This document shows positions 34,003 to 41,929 of a stretch of DNA of 64,000 nucleotides, in pieces. Each line of letters opens with the position of its first letter. The stretch's first letter is position 1. The stretch is from an uncultured Pelagibacteraceae bacterium (GTDB taxonomy: Bacteria; Pseudomonadota; Alphaproteobacteria; Pelagibacterales; Pelagibacteraceae). The notes under the pieces are model-generated. The model saw only the letters and a list, made by a program, of their open reading frames with translations, was not told the origin of the DNA and searched no databases. The translations under genes and the position numbers were made by a program. The stretch spans positions 79,093 to 143,092 of the forward strand of contig CACBKA010000002.1 of the NCBI GenBank assembly GCA_902539745.1, written 5' to 3'.

Positions 34003-35466
34003 ATGAAAAATTCAGCAATTAAAATTGTCAGTTCTATTTTAAATAGCAAGGATTTTAAAAATATAAAGAAATACATTAACAAAAAAACAATTTTATTTGG
34101 AATTTTCATATTCTTTTTTTTTATTCTTGGATATTTTTTAGTAAAACCTTATTTTTATGATTATAATTCAAATGTAAAATTAATAGAAAATAAAATTTTT
34201 AAACAATTTAAAGTTAATACAAAAATCAGTGGTGACATTAATTATAAAATATTACCATCACCAAGAATAACTATCAAAAAAGTAAATCTTAGATTAGAAA
34301 AAAAGAATGAAGCAATTAGTCTTGAAGAAATAAGCCTCCTTTTACCAATTTTTCACAACAATAAATTTAAAAATTTAGATTTTGAAGAATTTTTAATCTC
34401 AAATATGTCAATACAAGTATATCCAAATGATTTTGCAGATTATTTTAAATTTTTTACCAAAATTAATAAAAATAAAATAACCTTAAAAAATTGTAAATTA
34501 TTTTTTTTAGACGAACAAAAAAATAAAGTTTTATTTGAAAATTTTAATTTAAAAGAAAAATTTGCTAATAAAGTTCACTCTATTAATATCGACAGTATAT
34601 TCTCAAAAAATAAACTTAAAATAAAATTTGCAAATTCAATCGGTGGAGAAAAAAAATTGGATTTGAAGCTCCCTCAAATTAATACTACAGTAAATATTTT
34701 ATTCGATCCATCAAGTACCTTAAAAGATATTAAGGGAAAATCAAAAATAAAATTATTTGATAGTATTTTAGTTTTAAATTTTACTGGAGCAAAAGAATTT
34801 AAAATTTTTGAATCTTTTTTAAGAAATAAACATTTTAATTCAAAAATTGAAGGAGATATATCATTTATCAAAAATTTTTTCTTTAACTTAAATTTTGATG
34901 TAAATCAAATCAGTTTAAGAAAATTACTTTTTCGTTTTTTACCTGAAAATGAAACACCTTTAGTTTTAAACTCAGGTATAAGTAAAAAAATAAATGGTAT
35001 AATTAACATTTCAATGAAACATTCCCAATCTTTTATTGGAAGGATCAATGATTTAAATATGGTATTAGTTTTTGAAAATGGAGATTTAAGAATTAAAAAC
35101 GGTTCAGCGAAACTACCTCATGATAGCACTATTGAATTTGACTTATTATTTGCAGATAATTCGAATAGTCCGTTTTTAGATTTTTCATTAAACTTTTATT
35201 CACAAAATACAAAAAAATTTTTAAGGAAGTTCAATATTTATAGGTCTGTTGATAAAGAGACATCTTTATCAACAAAAGGAAAAATAAATTTGAGAAGTAA
35301 TAAGATCAAATTTTTTAGTATAGTTTCTGACAAAAGTGAAAAGTTTGACAGGCAAGATGTGCTTAATATAGAGAAAAATTTTAATCAGAATGTTTTAAAC
35401 ACGGGTATACTTGGCGTCACTGATTTCTTTAAATTAAAAAAATTCGCAAATGAATTGTTAAACTGA
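34003..35466 (+). CDS. AsmA-family inner-membrane/periplasmic protein
   Basis: 487 residues. One membrane helix near residues 30-50 (ILFGIFIFFFFILGYFLVKPYFY), then the AsmA N-terminal pattern FKVNTKISGDINYKILPSPRITIKKVNLRL, and beta-rich repeats to the C-terminus. AsmA-like proteins are thought to act in lipid transport or outer-membrane assembly across the periplasm. Divergent from the helicase gene, with 46 bases between, and convergent with fumC. The exact member of the family is unclear. Confidence 0.78.
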   Translation: MKNSAIKIVSSILNSKDFKNIKKYINKKTILFGIFIFFFFILGYFLVKPYFYDYNSNVKLIENKIFKQFKVNTKISGDINYKILPSPRITIKKVNLRLEKKNEAISLEEISLLLPIFHNNKFKNLDFEEFLISNMSIQVYPNDFADYFKFFTKINKNKITLKNCKLFFLDEQKNKVLFENFNLKEKFANKVHSINIDSIFSKNKLKIKFANSIGGEKKLDLKLPQINTTVNILFDPSSTLKDIKGKSKIKLFDSILVLNFTGAKEFKIFESFLRNKHFNSKIEGDISFIKNFFFNLNFDVNQISLRKLLFRFLPENETPLVLNSGISKKINGIINISMKHSQSFIGRINDLNMVLVFENGDLRIKNGSAKLPHDSTIEFDLLFADNSNSPFLDFSLNFYSQNTKKFLRKFNIYRSVDKETSLSTKGKINLRSNKIKFFSIVSDKSEKFDRQDVLNIEKNFNQNVLNTGILGVTDFFKLKKFANELLN

Positions 35467-35468
35467 TA

Positions 35469-35486
35469 CCTCTTATATTTAAGAGG
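35469..35486 (+). terminator. hairpin between convergent asmA-like and fumC genes
   Basis: CCTCTTA-TATT-TAAGAGG is a 7-bp stem with a 4-base loop between the asmA-like stop and the fumC stop codon, followed on the plus strand by GTTT and, ten bases later, a T7 run. It is a plausible weak terminator; the fumC stop codon lies inside the hairpin. Confidence 0.5.
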
Positions 35487-36867
35487 GTTTAACCATTTTT
35501 TTGGGATTTACAATTTTTATAAATTCTTTTTCATTTATTAAACCAGTCTTTAAAGCTTCCTCTTTTAAAGTAGTTCCATTCTTGTGAGCTCTTTTAGCGA
35601 CTTTAGCTGCATTGTCATAACCAATTTTTGGAGATAAAGCTGTAACCAGCATTAAAGAGTTGTCCAGGAGAGACTTAATTCTTTTTTTATTAGCTTTAAG
35701 ACCTCTTATGCAATACTTAGCAAAACCATTTGATGAGTCCGCCATAATGTTAATTGATTGTAAAATATTATGAATGATAAGTGGTTTAAAAACATTCAAT
35801 TCAAAATGTCCGTGCGAACCTGCCATTGTAATACCATTATGATTTCCTATAACTTTTACACAAACCATCGTTACAGCTTCACACTGGGTTGGATTTACCT
35901 TACCTGGCATTATAGAAGATCCGGGTTCGTTCTCGGGCAATATCAATTCACCATACCCTGCTCTGGGTCCAGATCCTAAAAATCTTATATCATTTGCTAT
36001 TTTCATTAAACAAACTGCTGTGGTATTCATAGTTCCAGAAAAATTTACTATTGCATCATGCGCGGCTAATGCAGCAAATTTATTTTTTGCAGGTTTAAAT
36101 GGCATTTTGGTTATTTGTTTTATCTCTTTGACTACTTTTTTGTCGAAATTTCTTCTTGTATTTAAACCAGTTCCAACAGCTGTACCTCCTTGAGCTAAAT
36201 AATAAATTTCATTCAATGCTTTTTCAATTCTCTCAATACATTTTTTAAGCTGAGAATGGTAACCAGAAAATTCCTGACCCAAAGTCAATGGAGTTGCATC
36301 TTGCAGATGAGTTCTGCCCAACTTAACTATTTTATTGAATTCATTTACTTTTTTACCTAACTCCTTTTCAAGTAATTTAAGTGACGGTAACAGCTTTTTT
36401 TTTGATTTAATCGCAATAGCAATATGCATCGCTGTAGGAAAGACATCATTTGTAGACTGTGATTTATTGACATGATCATTTGGATGAACTGGTTTTTTTG
36501 TCCCCATTTTACCACCCATTAATTGTATTGCTCTATTTGATATTACTTCGTTAACATTCATGTTAGTTTGGGTGCCAGAACCTGTTTGCCAAACTTTTAA
36601 TGGAAAATGATCATCAAGCTTGCCTTTAATAACTTCGTCAGCTGCTTTGATAATGTATTTACTAATTTTTTTATTTAGATCTTTATTCTTGGTATTAACT
36701 ATAGCGGCAGCTTTTTTTATCACTCCTATTGATTGAATCAAAATTGGTCTTACTAGAAAGTCACCAATATCAAAGTATTTATTTGATCTTTGAGTAGATG
36801 CACCCCAATACTTATCACCAGGAACTTTAATTTTCCCTAAAGAATCGAATTCAGTTCTATATTTCAT
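35479..36867 (-). CDS. fumC: fumarate hydratase, class II
   Basis: 462 residues. Family blocks: [56 protein letters not shown] and the signature loop [15 protein letters not shown] containing the catalytic serine. It interconverts fumarate and malate in the TCA cycle and needs no iron-sulfur cluster, which fits low-iron oceanic life (inference). Divergent from the MazG-like gene. Confidence 0.96.
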   Translation of the reverse strand: MKYRTEFDSLGKIKVPGDKYWGASTQRSNKYFDIGDFLVRPILIQSIGVIKKAAAIVNTKNKDLNKKISKYIIKAADEVIKGKLDDHFPLKVWQTGSGTQTNMNVNEVISNRAIQLMGGKMGTKKPVHPNDHVNKSQSTNDVFPTAMHIAIAIKSKKKLLPSLKLLEKELGKKVNEFNKIVKLGRTHLQDATPLTLGQEFSGYHSQLKKCIERIEKALNEIYYLAQGGTAVGTGLNTRRNFDKKVVKEIKQITKMPFKPAKNKFAALAAHDAIVNFSGTMNTTAVCLMKIANDIRFLGSGPRAGYGELILPENEPGSSIMPGKVNPTQCEAVTMVCVKVIGNHNGITMAGSHGHFELNVFKPLIIHNILQSINIMADSSNGFAKYCIRGLKANKKRIKSLLDNSLMLVTALSPKIGYDNAAKVAKRAHKNGTTLKEEALKTGLINEKEFIKIVNPKKMVKPS

Positions 36868-36933
36868 TCATGTACCAAATTATATTAAACCTTAACAATT
36901 GTAAATAATTTAACAAATAACTATGGAGATTTT

Positions 36934-37305
36934 ATGACAAATTTTAATAGTGTAAAAAAATTCATGGAAGTTTTTGGGCAAGAAGTAAAGACAAAAGCTG
37001 AATTTCCATCAGAAAAAATAATTAAACTTAGGTACAATCTTATTAAGGAGGAATTGGATGAATTTGAAGAGGCGTTAAAAGATAAAAATTTAAAAGAAGT
37101 AGCAGATGCATTAACTGATATTCTATATGTTACTTATGGTGCGGGACATGCATTCGGAATTGATCTTGATAAATGTTTTGATGAAGTTCAAAGATCAAAT
37201 ATGAGTAAGCTAGGAGAAGATGGAAAACCTATTTATAATGAACATGGTAAAGTTATGAAAGGTCCCAAATATTTCCAGCCAAATCTAGGGAAATTTATAA
37301 AATAA
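36934..37305 (+). CDS. MazG-like nucleotide pyrophosphohydrolase
   Basis: 123 residues, all-alpha. KLRYNLIKEELDEFEEALKDKNLKEVADALTDILYVTYGAGHAFGIDLDKCFDEVQRSNMSK shows the MazG/PRA-PH EExxE...EvxDAltDilYv metal-binding pattern. The C-terminal GKVMKGPKYFQPNL is typical of the stand-alone subfamily found in marine bacteria and phages. Such enzymes hydrolyse (d)NTPs or related nucleotides to the monophosphate and PPi. The substrate is unknown. Preceded by GGAGATTTT near the ATG. Confidence 0.82.
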   Translation: MTNFNSVKKFMEVFGQEVKTKAEFPSEKIIKLRYNLIKEELDEFEEALKDKNLKEVADALTDILYVTYGAGHAFGIDLDKCFDEVQRSNMSKLGEDGKPIYNEHGKVMKGPKYFQPNLGKFIK

Positions 37306-37316
37306 TATTTTCAATG

Positions 37317-38210
37317 TCAGATAAATGCCGCACAATTTTTATGAAGTGAAGCGTGTAATTCAATTAATTTACTAAAACTTTTATTATAACCACCGCCTAG
37401 AACACCACATAAAGGTGTTTTTTTTGAGAAAAAATTTTCTATAACAATTCTATCTCTTCTATCTATTCCATTATCTGTCAGTTTTAATTTGCCTAATTTA
37501 TCATCGTAATGAACGTCAACCCCAGCAATATAAAAAACAAAATCAAAATTTATCTTGTTTAAATAGATGATATTTTTCTTTAATATTTTTAAATATTCTT
37601 CATCTTCAAGTTTATCTTCTAATTCAATATCTAAATCACTTTTTGATTTTTTTGCTGGATAATTAGACTTACAATGCATGCTAAAAGTAAAGATATTTTT
37701 ATCATTTTTAAAAATCTCTGAATTTCCATTTCCTTGATGTACGTCTAAATCTAAAATTAAAATATTTTTAATTTTTTTTTTAAATTTTAAGTAATTAGCA
37801 GCTACTGCAACATCATTAAAAACACAATAACCTGCTCCATAGTCATATGATGCGTGATGACTGCCACCTGCAGTATTACACGCAAGTTTATAATCCAATG
37901 CAAGTTTGCTCGCTAAAACAGTTCCACCAGTTGCAAGAAAGGATCTTTTAACAACGCTACTATTTATAGGAAAACCTATTTTTGTTTCTGATTTCTTATC
38001 CAAAGTTTGATTTTTAATGTGATTTATATAATTTAATGAATGTGATTTACTTAAGGTTTCAATCGAACACTTTTTAGGAATGTAAAAATTTTTTACAACT
38101 TTGTTTTTGAGAAGGTAATCTGCTAATGACGAAAATTTTTTAATTGGAAAAACGCTGTTTTCATTTATCTTAGCTACATATTCAGGATGATTTACAACAG
38201 GTAATTCCAT
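37317..38210 (-). CDS. histone-deacetylase-family amidohydrolase
   Basis: 297 residues. GGSHHASYDYGAGYCVFNDVAVAANYL carries the His-His active-site pair, ILDLDVHQGNGNSEIF carries the metal-binding Asp and His, and FYIAGVDVHYDDKLGKL is the other metal-site strand. In bacteria these zinc enzymes deacetylate polyamines or other small amides; acetoin-utilisation-type proteins belong here. The ATG lies only 9 bases from the distal core repeat at 38220, so without the cassettes the gene would start directly behind the tmRNA gene on the same strand. Confidence 0.88.
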   Translation of the reverse strand: MELPVVNHPEYVAKINENSVFPIKKFSSLADYLLKNKVVKNFYIPKKCSIETLSKSHSLNYINHIKNQTLDKKSETKIGFPINSSVVKRSFLATGGTVLASKLALDYKLACNTAGGSHHASYDYGAGYCVFNDVAVAANYLKFKKKIKNILILDLDVHQGNGNSEIFKNDKNIFTFSMHCKSNYPAKKSKSDLDIELEDKLEDEEYLKILKKNIIYLNKINFDFVFYIAGVDVHYDDKLGKLKLTDNGIDRRDRIVIENFFSKKTPLCGVLGGGYNKSFSKLIELHASLHKNCAAFI

Positions 38211-38219
38211 TTTATTTTA

Positions 38220-38243
38220 GGGGCGTTCTGTTGCCAGGTGCCC
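38220..38243 (+). repeat. tmRNA-derived core repeat, copy 1 (distal att-like site)
   Basis: GGGGCGTTCTGTTGCCAGGTGCCC, identical to the 3' terminal bases of the tmRNA gene (copy 4) and in the same orientation. It marks the far end of the island beside the deacetylase-family gene. The methyltransferase stop codon begins at the next base. Confidence 0.9.
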
Positions 38244-39056
38244 TTAACTAATTAACTTTACTAAAGCTACGTATTTAATTTTTTTTTTTTCACAATTGCT
38301 ATTCGCATCTAATCTTTTATAAAACAGCTTTAAGTCAATCACGTTATTTTTTTGTAATTCTTTTAAAGTTTCAAATCCTGCAATAGATTTATACATCTTA
38401 TCGTTTTGATTATCATCTAAAATAATATCATCTACCATTATGTATCCATTTTTATTTAAAAGTTTGATTGAGTTAATTATATCAATACAACATACAGGAT
38501 ATCCATGAGCACCATCTATCCAAATTAAATCATATTTATTATCAGAAAAAATTAATTTAACTGAATTTTTTTCACTATATTTTATATTATTGCTTTTTAA
38601 TAATACTCTATCTCTATTGTTTATAAATGTTTCTAAATTGGAATTTCTACTATAGGTATTTTTAAAATCATTTTCGCTGTGTTTTAAATCTATAGTCTCA
38701 ATTTTTGAATTTTGAAATAATTTTGACAATAGAAAAGCGTTAGCACCATCAAAAGTTCCAATTTCTAATATATTATTTATTTTCGTTTCTGGTTTTAGAG
38801 AAATTGAAGAAAAAAGCACTTCATGCTCTGATGACATTTCTCGATTCAAAAAAGCATATTTTTCTTTTATTTGGTTAAGTTTTTTTTTACCCTCAAATCT
38901 ACTTAAATTTACATTTTCAAATTTTTTATTTTGTTCTGACTCAAAAATATCTTTTTTATATCTGCTTTTTTTATAAAGAAAAATTATCTTACTTAAGATT
39001 TTGAAAGGTATTTTATGCGGAGTTTTTAAATTATGTAATATTGCATTTATCATCAT
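38244..39056 (-). CDS. class I SAM-dependent methyltransferase (cassette 1)
   Basis: About 270 residues from the ATG at 39056 (or 39053). The track's longer start at 39098 reads through core repeat copy 2 (APGNRTPL) and is likely artificial. Motifs: NILEIGTFDGANAFLLSKL (SAM site), IETIDLKHSEND, KYDLIWIDGAHGYPVCCIDIINSIKLLNKNGYIMVDDII, the Methyltransf_24 pattern. The N-terminal basic segment (KILSKIIFLYKKSRYKK) has no clear domain. The acceptor is unknown; enzymes of this type often modify glycans or lipids. The gene fills its cassette completely, with its stop touching copy 1 and its start about 9 bases from copy 2. Confidence 0.78.
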   Translation of the reverse strand: MMINAILHNLKTPHKIPFKILSKIIFLYKKSRYKKDIFESEQNKKFENVNLSRFEGKKKLNQIKEKYAFLNREMSSEHEVLFSSISLKPETKINNILEIGTFDGANAFLLSKLFQNSKIETIDLKHSENDFKNTYSRNSNLETFINNRDRVLLKSNNIKYSEKNSVKLIFSDNKYDLIWIDGAHGYPVCCIDIINSIKLLNKNGYIMVDDIILDDNQNDKMYKSIAGFETLKELQKNNVIDLKLFYKRLDANSNCEKKKIKYVALVKLIS

Positions 39057-39064
39057 ACTATTGA

Positions 39065-39087
39065 GGGGCGTTCTGTTGCCAGGTGCC
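39065..39087 (+). repeat. tmRNA-derived core repeat, copy 2
   Basis: GGGGCGTTCTGTTGCCAGGTGCC, an exact 23-base match to the tmRNA 3' end, same orientation; the following base is G instead of C. It separates cassette 1 from cassette 2. Confidence 0.9.
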
Positions 39088-39118
39088 GTGAATCTCATTT
39101 CGTTAATCCTTGTTATAT

Positions 39119-39135
39119 AATAATTATTTTACAAC
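39119..39135 (+). repeat. 17-base direct repeat AATAATTATTTTACAAC, copy a
   Basis: The same 17 bases recur at 40781-40797, so the pair brackets the two genes of cassette 2. AT-rich, so the biological meaning is uncertain. Confidence 0.5.
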
Positions 39136-39205
39136 CTAAAGCCCAAAACTGGTTCTTCACTGCGTAGGTATTGCGTCAACTGCTTTATCTGTATATTGTG
39201 ATTTA

Positions 39206-40066
39206 ATGAGAAAAATATTGTCATTAATTTTTGCTTCAATTTTTTTTATGTCAGCTTCACATGCTGACCTTGAAAATAGAATATCAGAAATCATTGCAGG
39301 CTGGATACCAGGAGAAGGTATAACTGAAGTCGGAGTTGAATTAAATGATGCAGATAATGATAATATCAATTTTTCAATTCTAGGAGTTCGAAGTATAGAA
39401 AAAACTGATGATTCAAATGTTTTTACTCAATTTAGTTTAAGAAATGAGGAAAAAAATAGCTCAGGAAGATTAACTGGAAATTTAGGTTTTGGTTTAAGAG
39501 AATTAAACGAAGATCAATCTTTTATGTATGGAGCTAATGTTTTTTTAGATGCAGATATATTAGAAGGACATAAAAGATTAGGATTAGGTTTGGAAACTAA
39601 ATCGTCACTAGTGGATTTAAGCACAAATTATTATCAAGGATTAACCAGAATGAAAACAGTTGATGAAACTGAAGAAAAAGTCTTAAGTGGTTGGGACTAT
39701 AATTTAACAACGCAAGTTCCATATCATCCGTGGATTAAATTAAATCTAGAGGGATATAAATGGAAAGCTGAAAAAGCAATTACAGACTCTAAAGGAATGG
39801 TCTATGGATCTGAATTTAATATTAATCCAGTAGTACAATTTAATTTTTCTCTGAATAAATCAAGCAACGAAGGCGTTGAAGATATTTACAAAGCAGAGGT
39901 ATTATTTACTTACCCGCCAAGGGAAAATATTAGAACAATGCAAAACGGTAAATCAGATGTTGCATTTGAAAAGGATAATATGCAGGCAAAACTAACTGAA
40001 AAAGTAAGAAGAAATAATAACTTGGCAGTTGAGATTCAAGGAGCAGTTATTGTAACGAGCAAATAA
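39206..40066 (+). CDS. inverse-autotransporter-like outer-membrane beta barrel without passenger (cassette 2)
   Basis: 286 residues. Signal peptide MRKILSLIFASIFFMSASHA, cleavage likely before DLENR. The core LTGNLGFGLRELNEDQSFMYGANVFLDADILEGHKRLGLGLETKSSLVDLSTNYYQGLT matches the intimin/invasin beta-domain pattern (NxGxGxR...MxGxNxFxDxDxxxGHxRxGxGxE...LsxNxYxxL). Alternating hydrophobic strands continue to the end. Intimin-type barrels export a fused C-terminal Ig-like passenger, which is absent here. The next gene, 2 bases downstream, encodes a separate exported protein and may replace it (inference). Another outer-membrane barrel role is possible. Confidence 0.72.
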   Translation: MRKILSLIFASIFFMSASHADLENRISEIIAGWIPGEGITEVGVELNDADNDNINFSILGVRSIEKTDDSNVFTQFSLRNEEKNSSGRLTGNLGFGLRELNEDQSFMYGANVFLDADILEGHKRLGLGLETKSSLVDLSTNYYQGLTRMKTVDETEEKVLSGWDYNLTTQVPYHPWIKLNLEGYKWKAEKAITDSKGMVYGSEFNINPVVQFNFSLNKSSNEGVEDIYKAEVLFTYPPRENIRTMQNGKSDVAFEKDNMQAKLTEKVRRNNNLAVEIQGAVIVTSK

Positions 40067-40068
40067 TT

Positions 40069-40785
40069 ATGAAAAAAATAAAAACATTTTTAATTTCAAT
40101 TATATTTACATTTATTTTTTATAGTAATGTTGTTGCTGGAACAGGCGAAGCCACAGAGTATAAAATAAATATATTTAAGATAGAATTATGTGACAGTAGC
40201 AGTACAGCATCAGCGTGCAATGGTGCTGTTACTATTTTTGATGGTAACTCAGGCGATATTGATATTGCTAATACAACTGCTGGAGCAACTGCAGCAAGTT
40301 TAGGAAATGCATCTGCAGCAACATTTGGAATAGCGTATACTTATTTACAGATAACAATGGGTAGAGACTTTACAGTTAAAGGATCTGCGGCTGATGGTAG
40401 TGGAACTACCTGCTATACTAAAAGCAATGGATCAGCAGGAACACTTGCTAAAGGATCAGAAGACTCAGGAGATGAAGCATCGGCAACTTTGTATGCAGCT
40501 GTGAACGGAACAAGTGTTGGTGATAATTTAACTGGGTTACAGACTTTAACAGACACTTCAGGAGTTGCATCAACTATGGATGAAGATGATGAGTTTTTTC
40601 AGTACAGACAACAATTAGCAAATACATTTATTATGGAACCAGGAAATATACCAAGTGTAACTATTGCATTTGGTACTGATAATGCTGTAGGGGCTATTGA
40701 TGATATGGGAGACTCTTGTGAGACAGTTGGTGCTGCAAAAGGATTGTACGCAGCAGAACCTGATGTAACAGTCACTATAGAATAA
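40069..40785 (+). CDS. exported Ala/Gly/Thr/Ser-rich protein of unknown function (cassette 2)
   Basis: 238 residues. Signal peptide MKKIKTFLISIIFTFIFYSNVVA, then GTGEATEYKINIFKIELCDSSS. The mature part is rich in small and acidic residues, unlike the Lys/Asn/Ile-rich neighbours, and has four cysteines (ELCDS, SACNG, TTCYT, DSCET) that could form disulfides outside the cytoplasm. Predicted to be mostly beta. I recognise no family. It is separated by 2 bases from the barrel gene and probably co-translated, so a surface-exposed partner of that barrel is a reasonable hypothesis. Confidence 0.75.
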   Translation: MKKIKTFLISIIFTFIFYSNVVAGTGEATEYKINIFKIELCDSSSTASACNGAVTIFDGNSGDIDIANTTAGATAASLGNASAATFGIAYTYLQITMGRDFTVKGSAADGSGTTCYTKSNGSAGTLAKGSEDSGDEASATLYAAVNGTSVGDNLTGLQTLTDTSGVASTMDEDDEFFQYRQQLANTFIMEPGNIPSVTIAFGTDNAVGAIDDMGDSCETVGAAKGLYAAEPDVTVTIE

Positions 40786-40797
40786 TTATTTTACAAC
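40781..40797 (+). repeat. 17-base direct repeat AATAATTATTTTACAAC, copy b
   Basis: Exact match to 39119-39135; overlaps the stop codon of the exported protein gene. Confidence 0.5.
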
Positions 40798-40820
40798 TCA
40801 TTGGTCTGATTGTAGCCATT

Positions 40821-40862
40821 TGTCTTTCGTGACTGTGATCACAGTGTGATCAAAATTGATCC
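40821..40862 (+). repeat. arm-type direct repeats at the end of cassette 2
   Basis: TGTCTTT, then TGTGATCA at 40834 and again at 40845 (11 bases apart), then a degenerate TTGATC at 40856. The whole block aligns without gaps to 42310-42350 at the end of cassette 3. It lies about 60-75 bases from the core repeat, as integrase or excisionase arm sites commonly do. No match was seen beside copies 1 or 2. Confidence 0.65.
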
Positions 40863-40907
40863 CGTATCAAATTAGTTAAGCCCGTTACCAGATTATGTAT
40901 TCAAGAA

Positions 40908-40931
40908 GGGGCGTTCTGTTGCCAGGTGCCC
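40908..40931 (+). repeat. tmRNA-derived core repeat, copy 3
   Basis: GGGGCGTTCTGTTGCCAGGTGCCC, exact match to copy 1 and to the tmRNA end, same orientation. Separates cassettes 2 and 3. Confidence 0.9.
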
Positions 40932-40992
40932 TTAAACTTTTAATATTATACAACAATTCTAGATCATAAAAAATGGCATTTTCTCTGCTGGG

Positions 40993-41037
40993 TGAGTCCG
41001 TATTGAGTCCGCCAGTGAGTCCAGATATGATGAGTCC
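40993..41037 (+). repeat. four TGAGTCC direct repeats at the start of cassette 3
   Basis: TGAGTCC occurs at 40993, 41004, 41016 and 41031 (spacing 11, 12 and 15), ending directly against the ATG of the Mrr-like gene. The near-helical spacing suggests binding sites on one DNA face: either a recombinase accessory array or an operator for the cassette operon. Confidence 0.6.
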
Positions 41038-41607
41038 ATGAAATCTCTTCAGATAAAATATAATGATTTTAAGAAAAAAAATCTTTCTAAGCCTGGAATT
41101 GGAGAACTCTATGAACGCCAAATACGATACATTTACGAAAAAAATGGTTGGTTAGTTAAACCTTACGGTATTTTAAAAGGTAGATCTGATTTAGGCAGAG
41201 ATCTTCTTTGTTATAAAAAAAAACAAATTCATATCGTTCAAGCTAAGTGTTGGTCCAAAAAAAAAACTATATTCGAAAAGCATATAATGCAGTTAGCTGG
41301 AACTATCCTTCATTATATGAATAAATATAAAAAGAAGCCTAAGGGAGTATTTATAACGACCGCAAAACTTTCACCAACAGCAAAAGACTTTGTTAAAAGT
41401 CTTAATATAAAACATAGCTACATAAAATTAGATAAAAACTTCCCTATGATAAAATGCAATATTAATAAAAGGGGAAAGAAGCTGTTTTTTCTTCCTTTCG
41501 ATAAATTTTATGACCGTGTTCATATTGAAAAAAAGAAAGGCGAGTTCTATACTGATAGTATAAACGAGTGTATCAAAAAGGGATTTAAACATGTCGGAAA
41601 AAACTAA
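41038..41607 (+). CDS. Mrr-like PD-(D/E)xK nuclease (cassette 3)
   Basis: 189 residues. GELYERQIRYIYEKNGWLVKPYGILKGRSDLGRDLLCYKKKQIHIVQAKCW matches the Mrr/restriction-endonuclease fold: helix, then the catalytic Asp in SDLGRDLL and the QxK motif in VQAKCW, followed by a helix (EKHIMQLAGTILHYM) and the strand PKGVFITTAKLSPTAKDF. Mrr-type enzymes cut modified or foreign DNA; others act in recombination. No methyltransferase partner lies in this cassette. The first gene of a three-gene overlapping set; ATG directly follows the TGAGTCC repeats, and no Shine-Dalgarno is clear. Confidence 0.72.
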   Translation: MKSLQIKYNDFKKKNLSKPGIGELYERQIRYIYEKNGWLVKPYGILKGRSDLGRDLLCYKKKQIHIVQAKCWSKKKTIFEKHIMQLAGTILHYMNKYKKKPKGVFITTAKLSPTAKDFVKSLNIKHSYIKLDKNFPMIKCNINKRGKKLFFLPFDKFYDRVHIEKKKGEFYTDSINECIKKGFKHVGKN

Positions 41608-41929
41608 TATTCTCTATCTTTGTGTGTTAGTCGCAATAAGTGATTATAAGCTTCAGAACGAGGAGACCCATAAGATAATCAAAATCTCAAAAGAACTAAA
41701 AATTGATTTTAATGTTCATAATGCTTTTGAAGAGATACAAAATAAATTCCGAGAGGATTTTGATGCTGCTTGCAATTTTTATCTCAATAATATCACTACT
41801 CCAGAATATCGACAATTAGCTAAAAAATATCTTAAAGAAGTAGCAATGGTCGATAACGATTTAAAAGATAGAGAAGTTAGATTTCTTGTTCTTTGCAAGA
41901 AAGCTTGGGGCAGAGAAGCTTTCGATTAA
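41591..41929 (+). CDS. TerB-like alpha-helical protein (cassette 3)
   Basis: 112 residues. ILYLCVLVAISDYKLQNEETHKIIKISKELKIDF, then PEYRQLAKKYLKEVAMVDNDLKDREVRFLVLCKKAWG, resembles the duplicated acidic helix pattern (DGxxxxEE...) of TerB/DjlA-N proteins, in which acidic residues bind metal. The function of stand-alone TerB domains is not settled; several occur next to stress or defence genes. It overlaps the nuclease gene by 17 bases, so the two products are probably made together. Confidence 0.55.
   Translation: MSEKTNILYLCVLVAISDYKLQNEETHKIIKISKELKIDFNVHNAFEEIQNKFREDFDAACNFYLNNITTPEYRQLAKKYLKEVAMVDNDLKDREVRFLVLCKKAWGREAFD

Noticed and set aside
39057-39098. N-terminal extension MRFTAPGNRTPLNS of the cassette 1 methyltransferase
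   Set aside because: It is translated from core repeat copy 2; the same APGNRTPL appears in a shadow ORF at copy 3. The real start is probably 39056 or 39053.
40879-40888. AGCCCGTTAC near copy 3, also present inside tmRNA at 42482
   Set aside because: Only ten bases match, and the position relative to the core is on the wrong side for a simple duplicated tmRNA fragment. Probably chance.
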